A model generated the notes under the pieces. It saw nothing but the letters and a program-made list of their open reading frames with translations. It ran no database searches and was not told the origin of the DNA. Both the position numbers and the translations under genes were made by a program. This document shows, one piece after another, positions 36,889-47,359 of a stretch of 64,000 nucleotides of DNA; the stretch's first letter is position 1, and each line of letters starts with the position of its first letter. Source of the DNA: Syntrophobacter fumaroxidans MPOB (GTDB taxonomy: Bacteria > Desulfobacterota > Syntrophobacteria > Syntrophobacterales > Syntrophobacteraceae); the NCBI RefSeq assembly GCF_000014965.1, contig NC_008554.1, positions 4,576,001 through 4,640,000 on the forward strand, in the 5' to 3' direction.

Positions 36889-37344
36889 ATGGAGTCGAAG
36901 GATTTTGTCGAAGCCAGGGAAGTATACATAAAGACGGACCGGATCCAGGGGAATATGGTGGTCCTGAAGGAATCGGAAAATGACACCCACTATTTCCTGA
37001 TGTTTGTCGGTGACGCCGAAATCACGGCCATTGCCAAAGAAAAAGGCCTCGTCGAACCGAAACGGCCCTTGACGCATGACCTTTACATCTCGATTCTCAA
37101 CCGGTCCGGGGTTGTCATCGAACGGGTCGAGATTTTCGCCATGCAGGAAAACACTTACTACGCAAAAATATACGTTCGAATCCAGGGTGAAGAGGCCGTT
37201 TTCGACAGTCGGCCGAGCGACGCGGTGGCCCTGGCTCTTCATCAGAAATGCCCGATCATGGTGAGCAAGAAGCTGTTGCGGCGTGAACTGAGCCCTGAGG
37301 AAATCCAGGAGTACGAAATGATCGTCAGAACGGTCAAATTCTGA
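36889..37344 (+). CDS. Bifunctional nuclease-domain protein (DUF151)
   Basis: The 151-residue product is nearly all one BFN/DUF151 domain. YYAKIYVRIQGEEAVFDSRPSDAVALALHQKCPIMVS contains the family hallmark DSRPSDAVALAL. Members include stand-alone bacterial proteins of unclear role and plant BBD nucleases. GAGGGAG precedes the ATG at 36889; the ATG at 36874 is a less likely start. It appears monocistronic. Confidence 0.85.
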   Translation: MESKDFVEAREVYIKTDRIQGNMVVLKESENDTHYFLMFVGDAEITAIAKEKGLVEPKRPLTHDLYISILNRSGVVIERVEIFAMQENTYYAKIYVRIQGEEAVFDSRPSDAVALALHQKCPIMVSKKLLRRELSPEEIQEYEMIVRTVKF

Positions 37345-37533
37345 TGTTTTCCTTCCCCCGCTGGCCTCGCCGCATTCGCTTTTGACTCCGCAGGCATTTT
37401 CGACTAGTCTGACGGCTCGTCGTCATTTTTGCATAATCCTTTTCCGGGATGTCCGATCAGGGCACAGGCAGCCGGTGTGTTTCCCGGCTTTATTGTTTTT
37501 GCCGCTCGGCATCCCGACAACCAGGGAGGGTAC

Positions 37534-37647
37534 ATGGCCAAGCACAAGAAGACCGAGAGAAGGAAGGAAATCGACCGACGCCGCAGGAGAAAGGAAGAGG
37601 CAAGGAAGCTCAGAGCCAGGGAACAATCCGGGAAGACGGGTCGCTGA
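37534..37647 (+). CDS. Small, highly basic protein
   Basis: The 37-codon frame has a strong AGGGAGG Shine-Dalgarno 5 bases before the ATG. The product is almost entirely Lys, Arg and Glu (MAKHKKTERRKEIDRRRRR), predicted as one long charged helix. It could bind nucleic acid. The ribosome site is the main reason to believe it; I do not know the family. Confidence 0.55.
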   Translation: MAKHKKTERRKEIDRRRRRKEEARKLRAREQSGKTGR

Positions 37648-37749
37648 CGCCGCATCCCGGCAACCGCATGATGTTTTATCGTGCCGGAGGGCTTGCAGGC
37701 CGCGGCCGTTGCGCCGTTCCCGAAAACCAGCTTACAGGATGAATCGCAC

Positions 37750-38919
37750 ATGGCAATTTCGTCTTCCTCAGCGACCTTTACCCGGTTCTTTGTTCCCGAT
37801 GCAATCCGGGAGGACTTCTGGAGTTACGTGGACGAGAAGTTGAACGAAGGGATGTTCAAAGACCCCGACGACGGCCAGGAATTGGCCCAGGGATTCACTT
37901 CCTGGGAGGATTTCTTCGAATCGTCCTTCCCCTACGGCTCGTATCACAAAGGTGAATACCTGGCCTTCAATTTCCGCATCGACCAGCGCAAGGTGCCGCC
38001 GATCGTTCTGAAAAAGTACGTTCGCGAGGCGGTGCGCAAGCACCGGGATGAGAATGAAGGCAAGTGGCCCGCCCGCCACGAGAAGATCGAAATCCAGGAA
38101 AACGTCAGGAGCTGGCTGCTCAGCCGCGCGCTTTTCCAGCCCGTGGCCTGCGAGGTGGTGTGGAACACGGCGCGGAAATGGCTGCTCGTGGGAACCACGA
38201 GCGCCAAGCTCCTGGACGTTTTTCTCACGCATTTCGAAGACATGTTCCACATGTATCCGGTCCCTCTGTATCACGTTCACTGGGCGCTCAACCTGCTGCC
38301 CCTGGACGGGCGCCAGAAGGACCACCTCGGTTCCATGATCACGGTGCAGTCTCCACTCGCCATGGACGAAGGGCGTTTCCTTGGATACGAATTCCTGACA
38401 TGGCTGTGGTTTTTTGTCGAGCATCACGGTGGGAGGATCGAAATCCCGGGGAAGGTCGCCGAGCTTCACCTCGGCGAGCGGTTCGTGCTCAACAAGCCGG
38501 GCGAAGGCATGGAACGAGTGGTGTGCACGACGCAGGCCAATTCGCTCCATGAAGCCCGCACCGGGCTGCGGCAGGGCAAAATGGTCCACGAGATTCAATT
38601 GTTCCTGGTGGTCGGCGACAACGAGTACACCTTCACCCTGGACAGCGCGCTGTGGACCTTCAAGGGACTGAAGACGCCCAGGCAGGCACGCGATTCGGAT
38701 CAGGAGGATCAGGACGGTGAATTCCTCGAAAAGATGTTCTTCCTGGAGGAAGTGTTCTCGGTCCTGGACGTTCTCTACACCCGTTTCCTGTCCGAAAGGC
38801 TGGGGCCACACTGGGAATCCGAGCATTTGGGACTCATGATCAAGTGGATGGAAGGCGGAAAACCGGCGGGGGAGGAGGGCCCCGACACGGCAGCGGAGGC
38901 CGACTGCGCACCGTTTTGA
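37750..38919 (+). CDS. RdgC-like protein
   Basis: The 389-residue cytoplasmic protein shows a pattern I associate with RdgC recombination-associated proteins: FNFRIDQRKVPPIVLKKYV near residue 75, a basic segment RHEKIEIQENVRSWLLSRAL near 117, and WLLVGTTSAKLLDVFLTHF near 155. RdgC binds duplex DNA as a ring and limits RecA. The length is longer than E. coli RdgC (about 303). The assignment rests on remembered pattern and should be treated as tentative. It is followed 21 bases later by a membrane-anchored protein, probably co-transcribed. Confidence 0.5.
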   Translation: MAISSSSATFTRFFVPDAIREDFWSYVDEKLNEGMFKDPDDGQELAQGFTSWEDFFESSFPYGSYHKGEYLAFNFRIDQRKVPPIVLKKYVREAVRKHRDENEGKWPARHEKIEIQENVRSWLLSRALFQPVACEVVWNTARKWLLVGTTSAKLLDVFLTHFEDMFHMYPVPLYHVHWALNLLPLDGRQKDHLGSMITVQSPLAMDEGRFLGYEFLTWLWFFVEHHGGRIEIPGKVAELHLGERFVLNKPGEGMERVVCTTQANSLHEARTGLRQGKMVHEIQLFLVVGDNEYTFTLDSALWTFKGLKTPRQARDSDQEDQDGEFLEKMFFLEEVFSVLDVLYTRFLSERLGPHWESEHLGLMIKWMEGGKPAGEEGPDTAAEADCAPF

Positions 38920-38940
38920 CGTTTTTTGGGCCGCTGAACC

Positions 38941-39993
38941 ATGAACGAGCAATCCAGCCTGAATTTTTTTGTGGACCTGGTGTCCCGGCACTGGGTGAGC
39001 GTCGTCCTGCTGGCATTGACTGTGGGGACCATCCTGGCAATGGTGGTGGCCCGCTGGTGGTTGAGGCGCCGCCTGAGGCGGATGCTCGATGAGCAGTTCG
39101 AGGAGGATCACGAGCTGGATGCCCTGCCCTCTCCCGGGCCGGCGGACCGACAGGCGCTGGAGCTCATCCGCGAAATGCGCCGCGAGGTCTGGTCCGTTCC
39201 CGATGTGGAGCTGGAGCTCGGTCTCGATTCCCTCAATCAACGGGCGGTCAAGATCGTGCGGGCCGTCAGCGCGGTCTACCATCCCGAAGCCGAAGTGCCG
39301 CAGTACGAAGCGTCCCTCATCGAATCCCTTCAACTGATCCGACGGGTCACCAACAGGATCAATCGGATTGCCCAGGCTCCTCCGTTCCGGTATCTCGGCA
39401 ACCGCAAGCTCAGTGACTTTCAGCGCTACTACCAGGTGTACCGCAAGCTCAACGAGCATCCCATCATGCGGATTCTGCGCAGGAATCCGCATCTGCAGCG
39501 TATCGCGGGATGGGCCTTGAACGTGAAAAACCTGGGAAATCCGATGTACTGGGCGGGCAAGGAACTGAGCCGCGAGGGTTACTTCTTCCTGTTGCGGTGG
39601 TTTCATCTCGCCTTCACGAGCCAGGTGGGCAAGGAAGCCATACGCCTCTACAGCGGCCGCCGCTTTCTCACCGAGGAAGACCGCGATGCGACCCTGGTGT
39701 GCTATCGGCTGTTCGCCGTCACCCTGCAGTGGGGAGGGCCTTCCTCCGCCGAATGGGCCGCGCTCGTGGAGTACATTGCCAATCACACCGCGCTGGAAGC
39801 CGAGACCAAGCTGCACGTCCTGCAGCGCTGCGCCCGCGGAAAGCTGCCCAGGGATCTCGACCGGCAGAGGCTTCGGACCAGGTCGGGGCTCAAGTGGTAC
39901 CGCGAGGGATTGAAACGACTGCGGGGAAAAGAAACCGAGCCCTCGCCGGACAAACTCGCCATCCTCCAAAAAGAAGACGGCGTGCTGGAGTAG
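38941..39993 (+). CDS. Membrane-anchored protein of unknown function
   Basis: The 350-residue protein has one N-terminal membrane helix (about residues 18-38, VSVVLLALTVGTILAMVVA). A basic patch WWLRRRLRRM marks the cytoplasmic side. The rest is a large, mostly helical soluble domain with a conserved-looking centre (GWALNVKNLGNPMYWAGKELSREGYFFLLRWFHLAFTS). I do not recognise the family. Its tight spacing after the RdgC-like gene suggests joint expression. Confidence 0.6.
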   Translation: MNEQSSLNFFVDLVSRHWVSVVLLALTVGTILAMVVARWWLRRRLRRMLDEQFEEDHELDALPSPGPADRQALELIREMRREVWSVPDVELELGLDSLNQRAVKIVRAVSAVYHPEAEVPQYEASLIESLQLIRRVTNRINRIAQAPPFRYLGNRKLSDFQRYYQVYRKLNEHPIMRILRRNPHLQRIAGWALNVKNLGNPMYWAGKELSREGYFFLLRWFHLAFTSQVGKEAIRLYSGRRFLTEEDRDATLVCYRLFAVTLQWGGPSSAEWAALVEYIANHTALEAETKLHVLQRCARGKLPRDLDRQRLRTRSGLKWYREGLKRLRGKETEPSPDKLAILQKEDGVLE

Positions 39994-40081
39994 ACGGATG
40001 TCGACGGACTGACGGAGAGCACCGATTTGTCTGCTCGCGGGGTGACGAAACCGTCATGGAGCGTGGTGTTCGGGTGTTTGA

Positions 40082-42295
40082 CTATGCCGCTGTTCCGGTG
40101 AGCGCGGGCGAGCGGGGGACGGTATCGCCGAGCAGCCGCAGCCCGTTGAAAATCACCAGGAGCGATGCACCCATGTCGGCCGCGATGGCCCCCCAGAGGT
40201 TGGCCAGTCCCATGACGGACAGGACCACGAAGAGCGCCTTGACCCCGAGGGAGAAGGCGATGTTCGATTTGATGATCCCCAGGGTCCTGCGGGAGTGCCG
40301 GACCAGCCACGGAAGTCGGGTGAGGTCGTCGGACATGAGGGCGATGTCGGCGGTCTCGACGGCCGCGTCGGACCCCATGGCGCCCATGGCGATGGATACC
40401 GAGGAGGCGGTCATGGCGGGCGCGTCGTTCACTCCGTCGCCCACCATGGCGGTGGGGCCGGATTCCTGCTCCATTTTCGACACGAGCTCAACCTTGTCTT
40501 CCGGCAGCAATTCCGAATGGAATTCATCGACGCCGATCGCACGGGCCGCCTGTGCGGCGGTCCGGTGGTTGTCGCCGGTGATCATGACGACCCGGCGGAC
40601 ACCGAGGGACTTCAATTCCCGGATGACCTCCCCGGCCTCCGGTCTCACCATGTCGGCCACGCTCATCACGCCGCAGATGTGATCGTCACACCACATGGCC
40701 ACCAGTGAATGTCCCGCGTCTTCGAGGCGGCAGGCCATTTCATGGAACAGCGGGCTTTCCCGCTCGAGGCTTTCCAGCATCCGATGACTGCCGATCCAGT
40801 ATGGCCTGCCGTCGATCACCCCTCTGGCTCCCATGCCGGGAAGAATCGTGAAGTCCCGGGCCGGCGTGTACTCGATGCCCCTGGCCTGCGCCGCGTTCAG
40901 AATGGCTCGCGCAAGGGGGTGAGTGCTGTGCGATTCGAGGGCGGCGGCATTCAACAGCAGACCGCTCTCGGTGTGGTCGTCCATCGGGATGATTTCCTGA
41001 ATGCGGGGTTCTCCCCGCGTCAGAGTCCCGGTCTTGTCGAAGGCGATGGAACGCAGGTGCGCGGGAGCCTCGAGGAAAGCTCCGCCTTTGATCAGGACTC
41101 CATGGCGGGCGGCGGCGGTCAGCCCGGAGACGACGCTCACCGGGGTTGAAATGACCAGGGAGCAGGGACAGGCGATCACCAGGATGACAAGGGCCTGGTA
41201 GAACCACCCGGTCCAATCGCCTCCCAACACCAGCGGGGGGGCCACGGCGATCAGTCCCGCCAGGATCATCATGGCGGGCGTGTAGAACCGTGCGAACCGC
41301 TCGACCCACTGTTCGGCGGGCGCGCGACGGGCCTGGCCTTCCTCGACCATCCGGATGATGCGTGCCAGAGTGGTGTCGCCGGATGGTCGCGTCGCGCGGA
41401 ACTCGATCGCGCCCTCGCCATTGACGGTCCCCGCAAATACGGGGTCTCCCATTCGCTTTTCCACCGGGAGGGATTCGCCCGTAATGGGCGCTTCGTCGAC
41501 CCATGAGGCACCCGCCGTGACGGTGCCGTCCAGGGGAATCTTTTCGCCCGGGCGCACCAGAACGGTGGCGCCCACCGGGACGTCGTCCACCGGTTTTTCT
41601 TCGATATCTCCGTCCGTGGGGCAGATGAACCGGGCCGTCCGGGGTGAAATGTCCGTGAGTGCGCGGATGGCGTTGCGGGCGCGCCCGACGCTCCAGGATT
41701 CGAGCAGCAGGGCCAGCGAGAAAAGAAAGGTAACGGACGCCGCTTCGGTCCACTGGCCGATCCATATGGCGCCGACAACCGCGACGGCCATCAGCAGGTT
41801 CATGTCGGGTTGAAGATTTCTTGCGGCAAAGAAGGCTCTGGGCGCGATATTCCAGCCGCCGGCGACGATGGCGCAGGCGTAGAGCATGACGGTTCCCGGG
41901 GGAAACGGCCGACCGGCGTGTTCTCCGCCCGCCAGCGCCTCGAGGAAGCTCCCGTTCTGGAAAACGTGAAGGAGGAATCCCGCGACGATCAACAGACCGG
42001 AGGCGCAGCACAGCAGAAGGCGGCCGTGGCGCCGCCACAGGCCTTCCTCGACCGCGCACACGCCGCCCGAACAGAAATCGACCCATGGAACGGCCTGCAT
42101 CCCCGTCGCGGCCACCACCGCCGTGATCTCCTCCGCGCGTATGGGGGGGCCGGAGGACACCACCGTCATCTTGCCGTTCAACAAGTCGAAGGACAGGTTC
42201 AGCTCGCCGCCGACCAGAGGCCCTACCTGCCTCTTCAGAACGGAGATCTCGTCCCCGCAGCACATGCCCCTGATCCGAAAGGCCATCCTTTCCAT
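40082..42295 (-). CDS. Zn/Cd/Pb-type P1B heavy metal ATPase
   Basis: The 737-residue P-type ATPase exports divalent soft metals across the inner membrane. It has a degenerate N-terminal metal-binding domain with GMCCGDE near residue 10. TGES is near 270, the membrane metal motif VIACPCSLV near 373, the phosphorylation site DKTGTLT near 419, [10 protein letters not shown] near 460, and GDGVNDAPA near 645. CPC with a late DMG motif ([11 protein letters not shown]) fits the Zn/Cd/Pb subclass (ZntA/CadA). It starts 183 bases after the AsmA-type gene in the same direction. Confidence 0.92.
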   Translation of the reverse strand: MERMAFRIRGMCCGDEISVLKRQVGPLVGGELNLSFDLLNGKMTVVSSGPPIRAEEITAVVAATGMQAVPWVDFCSGGVCAVEEGLWRRHGRLLLCCASGLLIVAGFLLHVFQNGSFLEALAGGEHAGRPFPPGTVMLYACAIVAGGWNIAPRAFFAARNLQPDMNLLMAVAVVGAIWIGQWTEAASVTFLFSLALLLESWSVGRARNAIRALTDISPRTARFICPTDGDIEEKPVDDVPVGATVLVRPGEKIPLDGTVTAGASWVDEAPITGESLPVEKRMGDPVFAGTVNGEGAIEFRATRPSGDTTLARIIRMVEEGQARRAPAEQWVERFARFYTPAMMILAGLIAVAPPLVLGGDWTGWFYQALVILVIACPCSLVISTPVSVVSGLTAAARHGVLIKGGAFLEAPAHLRSIAFDKTGTLTRGEPRIQEIIPMDDHTESGLLLNAAALESHSTHPLARAILNAAQARGIEYTPARDFTILPGMGARGVIDGRPYWIGSHRMLESLERESPLFHEMACRLEDAGHSLVAMWCDDHICGVMSVADMVRPEAGEVIRELKSLGVRRVVMITGDNHRTAAQAARAIGVDEFHSELLPEDKVELVSKMEQESGPTAMVGDGVNDAPAMTASSVSIAMGAMGSDAAVETADIALMSDDLTRLPWLVRHSRRTLGIIKSNIAFSLGVKALFVVLSVMGLANLWGAIAADMGASLLVIFNGLRLLGDTVPRSPALTGTAA

Positions 42296-42478
42296 CAGCG
42301 CGATTTCCCTCTTCTTTTTCCTTCGATCGGCACTCCGCGCAAACGTCGCGTCGCCGTGTGCCCGGATAACCCCGCCGGCGCTCGCAACCGCGATGAAGTG
42401 TCGTTACGCCCCGCTGCCCGGTGCCTTATGTAATATAATGCATTGGGTCCCGGAATAGAACGCGGCCGCGGTGCGATT

Positions 42479-45400
42479 TCACTTCACTTCGGTGTCGGGC
42501 GGCGCGCCGCTGGGGGAGGTTTCGGGAGATTCTTGATTGCGAAAGGGCTCAAGCAGGGAAAAGGGAAGCTCGAAAGTTCGCTTCATGAAGCCGAGCAAAC
42601 CCGAACCCACCGCGGAGGGCGACAGAGGGATCACGGTGGGGTCCGCCAGGTCGCCGGTGACCCGCACGGGTATGGAAATGAGGGTGCCGTTCATCAGCTT
42701 GCCCACCACCGGAACCTTGTCGATGATCCGGTCCACGGTCCTGAACGGCGCCACAATGACGATGAGGTTCACTTTCCTGTTCACCAGGTCGACCTCGCCT
42801 TTCCAGACCATCCGCACGCACGAGCCGTCCACCACCGAGTTGTCCAGGATCAGCTTGCCGTCCTGGAGCTTTCCCGCGGCCTTGATGGTGTCGTAGGAAC
42901 ATCCTTCGGTGAGCAGGTCCGGAAGCCTGCCGCGGAAAATCTCGGTGAAATTGATCAGAGTGAAGATCTTCGCGAGGATTTCGAAACGGTACATGCGGCC
43001 CTTGCGGGCCAGCAGCTCCAGGTTCCCGGACAGCAGGCCGAGCGCGTCGTCGTTCACATTCGCGGCCGAGACGTTCCCCTTGAGGTCGAAAGTGCCGCTC
43101 AGGAGGCCCTTCCTGTTCCACAGGCAGGTCAGGGTCGAGTCCAGGTCGAGGCCGCTTCCCCCCGGTTTGAGATTGATCTGCATGCGCCCGTCGGCGATGT
43201 TCACGGTGCCGGGGGTGGGAATGCCGCACAGGTCGGCGCGCATGATGTCGATGTGCACCTCGTTCTCGAGAAAGCGCACGGTGCCCTGGACCGGACTCCA
43301 GTTGAGGCTCCCGAAAGTGAAGTTGTCGATCCCGGTCCTGAGTGTTCCCCGGAGCTTGAGGTCTTTGCGTTTTTCGCTCGTTTTCGGAGTCGAGGCAGGG
43401 ACGGGCGCCTTGCGGGTGTCGTCCCAGATCCCTTTAAGCTTCTCGAAGTCGACTCTGTCGGCGGACAGGTCCATGTCGAGCTTGAATCCGCTCGGAGTGA
43501 ACTTGACGCTTCCCACGACATTCATCCTGGCGTCCAGCCAGTTCACGCGGGCGGATCGCACTTTCAGCTTGTTGCCGTTGGCCGTGAGCCTGGCGGTTTC
43601 GATCCGGGCCGGTGTTCCGAGCTTGTGCGAGTAGACGAAGCCCGCCGCTTCGAGTTGCCCCCAGGCTGTGGAATTCATTGGCTTGTTCAGGCGGATATAC
43701 GTCTTGAAGTTGCCCCGTATCCAGCCGCCGAGGAGCTCGTTCCGGATCAGGAGACGATCCGCGGTCTTGTTGCTCAGGACTCCGTAGAAACCCAGCTTGA
43801 AACCTTTTTCCCTGATCTTGAGCGACAGGAACGCGTCGGAATCGTTGTCCTTGATGCTCAGCCTCCGGATGTCGATTTGGCCCGGAATCCTTTCCAATTC
43901 CATGGACACACGCGGCCCCCCTTTCGGAACCATGTTCGCTTCGAAGAGTGTCCTGCCCGTCCTTTCCCACACCAGGTGAGCGTCGGAGACGGCTACGGGC
44001 GCGGCGTTGCGGTACGTGGCCGGAAGGTCGATAAAGTCGTGGAAAGACCGATTCGCGTCGACGCCCACGTTACCCTGGAAAGTCAAGTCCATGGAGCTGA
44101 GGTTTTCCATGTATCCCTTGAGACTTCCGGAAACGGAAGCCGAGGCGTCCTGAAACCGGGTCTGGCAATCCTGGAGCAAGAGGGTTTCCTGGTCGCCTTC
44201 GAGGCGGCCCCGCTTGACGTTGTACGGCGCGGGAAACACCGGAATCTGCACGACCGCGTCGTCGACGCTTCCCTTGCCGGTGAAGATCCACTCCTTGGGG
44301 TAGAGGATGGGGCCCTTGAAATCAAGGGCGTCCAGGGAGAGGGTCCCTTTCACGACGTCGAAGGGTCTTTGAATCCCGCGGTTCTTCTCAACGCCCCTCA
44401 ACAACGGGTGGACCTCGTCAATGTTGATCTTCGCCCCCTGTTGCCGGGCGGTGATCTCCATGTAATGCTGTTCCCCCCAGCGATAGAGCAGGTTGATCCG
44501 GGAAAAGGAGGTCTTCCCGAATGAACCGCTGAAGCCCGACGTCGAAATCATCCGCTCGTCGAAAAGGAGCGATTCGCCTTTGAGATCGATGCGATAGGGA
44601 ATGCGCGCGTAGTCTCCGGACAGCTCGAACGCTCCGACTTCCACCCGCGTGTTGACGTCCCGCAGGCTCTCCCCCAGGATCAGTTTCCCCGTGGCTTTGC
44701 CCTCCACGTTCTTCATGATGGCCAGTTCCTGCAGGAAAGCATCGCTTTTCACCGTATTGTCGAGAACCGGGGGCAGGTCGGCGAGATCCGCGTCGATCAG
44801 GATGTCGAGGTGAAAGGTCGAGTTGTCTTTGGTGAGGCCGACCCTGAGGAAACCGTCCCTTCCCCGGGAGTTGCCCGTGCGGCCGATGAGGCTGGTTCCT
44901 TCGAGAACGTTGTTGGTGATGACCACATCGCCCACGACGTCTTCCACCGTCATCTTGATTTTCGGGATGTACACCTTGCCGTGGTGGATGTTGCCCTTGA
45001 TCACGATGTTCTCGGGCTTCCGCAGATCTCCCATGCGCTTGCCCCGCGTGCTGAAGGTGATCCGAGGCACCTGGCCTTCCTGGATGATCTCGAAAATATT
45101 CTGGACGACGCGACGTTCTCCCTGTAGAGCCAGGGCCACTTCGCGCACAGACGAAGCCCCCATGTCCCGGCCTTCCAGTTCCAGGCTGACCGTGGATGAG
45201 GCGGGGTCCCGCAAGAAATGGCCGGTAAGGTTGGCCTGGGGGTACAGAAAATCGAGTCGCGTCAGGTCGATTTCGAGTCTGCGGCCTTCCAGCGCGAAGG
45301 AGCCTTGGACGGCGCCGCCCTTGAGGGCAAGCTGGTCGTCGTCGGTTTCGATGAGGGTGACGATCGGCGCGGAACCCTGAAAGAATGCCCGCATGTTCCG

Positions 45401-46183
45401 TGGACCTTCGCTCACCAGGGTCGCGTCCAGGTCCAGCCTCGATTCGCCGAAACGCATCGCGGCGCCGGGAAAAAGGTAAGCCCAAAGCGGTTCCGGCGAG
45501 AAACCGTGGAGAATCACCCGGCCGCTGCTCGACAGATCCCTGGGGTTCATCCAGCCGCTGACGATGAGGCTTTCCCAGAGGTTGGACCGCATGCAGTCGG
45601 CGCTCAATTCAAGCCGTTCGGAGGTCATGGCGGCGCGCGCGTTCACTTCGCGGAACCAGAAGCGACTGCCCGCGGCATCCCGGCATTCGAAGCTGCCGTT
45701 GGTGATCCGTATGGTGATTTCGTGGGTCTCGGGTTTGAGCAGCGAAATGAGGGCTCGAACCCCCTTTTCGGCGGACCTTCTGCTGAAGCTCGTGGGCTCG
45801 GGCTGCGCTTCCACTCTCGGCTGCGGAAGCGTGATGGAGAACTTGGGAGACTCCAGCCGAATGATGTCCGCCTTCAACTCGCCCTTGAAAAGCGGCAGGA
45901 GCCTGGGGACCAGGACGAGGGTGTCAACGGTGCCGTCCAGTTTTCCGGGGAGCGTCAGGCCTCCGGAATGAATCAGGAGCCTGGGAGTGGGCAGGAAGGA
46001 AAGCTCGAGTTTCCTGAACTCGATGTGAAGGCCGGTCTGCTCGCGGACGTCGGTGAGCAGCTTTTCCCTGACCGATTCCAGGCCGATCACCCGCGAGGCG
46101 ATGAAGGGGGCGGCCACCAGCGTTAGGAGCAGTAATGCGGCTCCGCCACCCGCCCACAGGGTCATTTTCTTCCGTCTGGTCAT
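42479..46183 (-). CDS. Very large AsmA/YhdP-type protein
   Basis: The 1234-residue product has an N-terminal membrane anchor (about residues 7-30, LWAGGGAALLLLTLVAAPFI) and a long periplasmic beta-rich body. The early part has AsmA-like LTDVREQTGLHIEFRKLELSFLPTPRLLI; the C-terminal part (YDTIKAAGKLQDGKLILD, then a TLISIPVRVTGDLADPTVIPL segment) is AsmA_2/DUF3971-like. Such proteins bridge the periplasm and carry phospholipid between membranes, fitting the Gram-negative envelope. The start at 46183 gives MTRRKKMTLW before the anchor; the longer frame from 46282 adds no recognisable sequence. Confidence 0.85.
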   Translation of the reverse strand: MTRRKKMTLWAGGGAALLLLTLVAAPFIASRVIGLESVREKLLTDVREQTGLHIEFRKLELSFLPTPRLLIHSGGLTLPGKLDGTVDTLVLVPRLLPLFKGELKADIIRLESPKFSITLPQPRVEAQPEPTSFSRRSAEKGVRALISLLKPETHEITIRITNGSFECRDAAGSRFWFREVNARAAMTSERLELSADCMRSNLWESLIVSGWMNPRDLSSSGRVILHGFSPEPLWAYLFPGAAMRFGESRLDLDATLVSEGPRNMRAFFQGSAPIVTLIETDDDQLALKGGAVQGSFALEGRRLEIDLTRLDFLYPQANLTGHFLRDPASSTVSLELEGRDMGASSVREVALALQGERRVVQNIFEIIQEGQVPRITFSTRGKRMGDLRKPENIVIKGNIHHGKVYIPKIKMTVEDVVGDVVITNNVLEGTSLIGRTGNSRGRDGFLRVGLTKDNSTFHLDILIDADLADLPPVLDNTVKSDAFLQELAIMKNVEGKATGKLILGESLRDVNTRVEVGAFELSGDYARIPYRIDLKGESLLFDERMISTSGFSGSFGKTSFSRINLLYRWGEQHYMEITARQQGAKINIDEVHPLLRGVEKNRGIQRPFDVVKGTLSLDALDFKGPILYPKEWIFTGKGSVDDAVVQIPVFPAPYNVKRGRLEGDQETLLLQDCQTRFQDASASVSGSLKGYMENLSSMDLTFQGNVGVDANRSFHDFIDLPATYRNAAPVAVSDAHLVWERTGRTLFEANMVPKGGPRVSMELERIPGQIDIRRLSIKDNDSDAFLSLKIREKGFKLGFYGVLSNKTADRLLIRNELLGGWIRGNFKTYIRLNKPMNSTAWGQLEAAGFVYSHKLGTPARIETARLTANGNKLKVRSARVNWLDARMNVVGSVKFTPSGFKLDMDLSADRVDFEKLKGIWDDTRKAPVPASTPKTSEKRKDLKLRGTLRTGIDNFTFGSLNWSPVQGTVRFLENEVHIDIMRADLCGIPTPGTVNIADGRMQINLKPGGSGLDLDSTLTCLWNRKGLLSGTFDLKGNVSAANVNDDALGLLSGNLELLARKGRMYRFEILAKIFTLINFTEIFRGRLPDLLTEGCSYDTIKAAGKLQDGKLILDNSVVDGSCVRMVWKGEVDLVNRKVNLIVIVAPFRTVDRIIDKVPVVGKLMNGTLISIPVRVTGDLADPTVIPLSPSAVGSGLLGFMKRTFELPFSLLEPFRNQESPETSPSGAPPDTEVK

Positions 46184-46453
46184 ACCAACCGTCTCCGGGG
46201 CGGTGCTCCGCCGGCGATTCCTACCGGCGCTCCACGTCAACGACAACCCCGCTGGATTCGTGTCGAACAGGTGCCACTCCATCCGACGCCCGGCAAGGGT
46301 TTATTGTCTACAGCCCGCCGGATTATCCGCCGGCACGGGCGCACGGCGCCACAAATGCGCGCGGGCCGTCGTCGGACAGCCAACCTGGAAACATAGCAAA
46401 TTTGGACTGCGACGGGCAAGTCATATGGCTTCAACAACCGGCTTCCACTTGCG

Positions 46454-46840
46454 GAATCCGCCCGCGCGGGACGATGCGCGACGTCATGACCTCTAACGGA
46501 TTGTCCTGCGCCGGAATCCGCCCGGGCGGGACAGTGCCGTCATCCCTCCCGAAAAAGCCATGGCACTCAAACGAGATCCCGCCCGCGCGAACCGCGGTTA
46601 GCTATAAAGCTAGGACTGGCCTAGTTTTACAACCAACGAGATCCCGCCCGCGCGAACCCCAGCCGTGACGACGCCGCGTCCGCCTCGGATTTCAAACCGG
46701 GAATCCGCATGCCCGGGACTCTGCCGAACCCCGATTCCATCATATGGTTCACCAGGTTGGAGAATCCGCGTGCGAGCTCCCGTCGCGCTCGGCGGCGATT
46801 TTGTAGAAAAGGACTGCCGAGAATCCGCCCGCGCGAGCTG
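46454..46840 (+). repeat. Degenerate ~60-bp periodic repeat, seven units
   Basis: A 16-20 base GC-rich core, consensus GAATCCGCCCGCGCGRG or GAGATCCCGCCCGCGCGAAC, starts near 46454, 46514, 46573, 46638, 46701, 46762 and 46821. The spacing is 59-65 bases. The cores vary (units five and six are diverged), and the sequences between differ. A possible further unit (GATTATCCGCCGGCACGGG) is at 46321. No open reading frame explains it. It lies just upstream of the ssrA promoter. Confidence 0.7.
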
Positions 46841-46933
46841 CCGTCACTCTCGAACCCGCGGTCGGGGCAATGAATAAGACGGCTCGGAGAGCCGGACGCA
46901 CGCGGTCTGACGCACGCGGCTTTCGGTAGCAGC

Positions 46934-46961
46934 TTGACTTAACGGGCCAAAGGGTTAATAT
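46934..46961 (+). promoter_or_regulatory. Promoter of ssrA
   Basis: TTGACT at 46934-46939 and TAATAT at 46956-46961 are separated by 16 bases. The mature tmRNA 5' end is about 32 bases further, leaving a short precursor leader for RNase P. Confidence 0.65.
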
Positions 46962-46993
46962 ACGATTGCCATCGTCTGTTTTCCTGCCGAAAT

Positions 46994-47347
46994 GGGGGCG
47001 AAACGGGTTCGACGGAGGTAAAGAAGCTTACGTTGCATGCCGAGGTCCTGACTCCTCGTAAAACCGTTGGGGCTAAACACAAACGCAGACGATTATGCGT
47101 ACGCCGTAGCCGCGTAAGCGGCTACCGTTCCCGCGGCCTTCTCCTGCGAGGCCGTACGGAGCGTCGACTCAGCGGGATGGTTTTCGGCGTGTTGCCTGCA
47201 GCGCCGCGAACGAGACTCTGCGGGCTAGCGAAGGCGGCATCCTGCCCGTGGGAGGCTTCCGGAGCGAAACTCAAAATGCGGGATAAGCATGTAGAAGCCT
47301 AGGCGGAATGCTTTCGGACGCGGGTTCAACTCCCGCCGCCTCCACCA
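46994..47347 (+). ncRNA. ssrA: tmRNA (transfer-messenger RNA)
   Basis: The 354-base RNA starts GGGGGCGAAACGGGTTCGAC and ends with the T-arm GGTTCAACTCCCGCC and CCTCCACCA. The 5' GGGGGCG pairs with 3' CGCCTCC to form the acceptor stem. The tag reading frame ends ADDYAYAVAA then TAA (GCA at 47085 to TAA at 47117), the usual hydrophobic AA-terminated degradation tag; the exact resume codon is inferred. It rescues stalled ribosomes with SmpB. The 3' end is a common attachment site for integrative elements, and a recombinase-bearing island follows directly. Confidence 0.96.
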
Positions 47348-47359
47348 TTTAGAAAAGAC

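Noticed and set aside
46454-46840. Possible CRISPR array
   Set aside because: The repeated cores are only 16-20 bases, vary from unit to unit, and no cas genes are in the window. Real CRISPR repeats are 23-47 bases and nearly identical.
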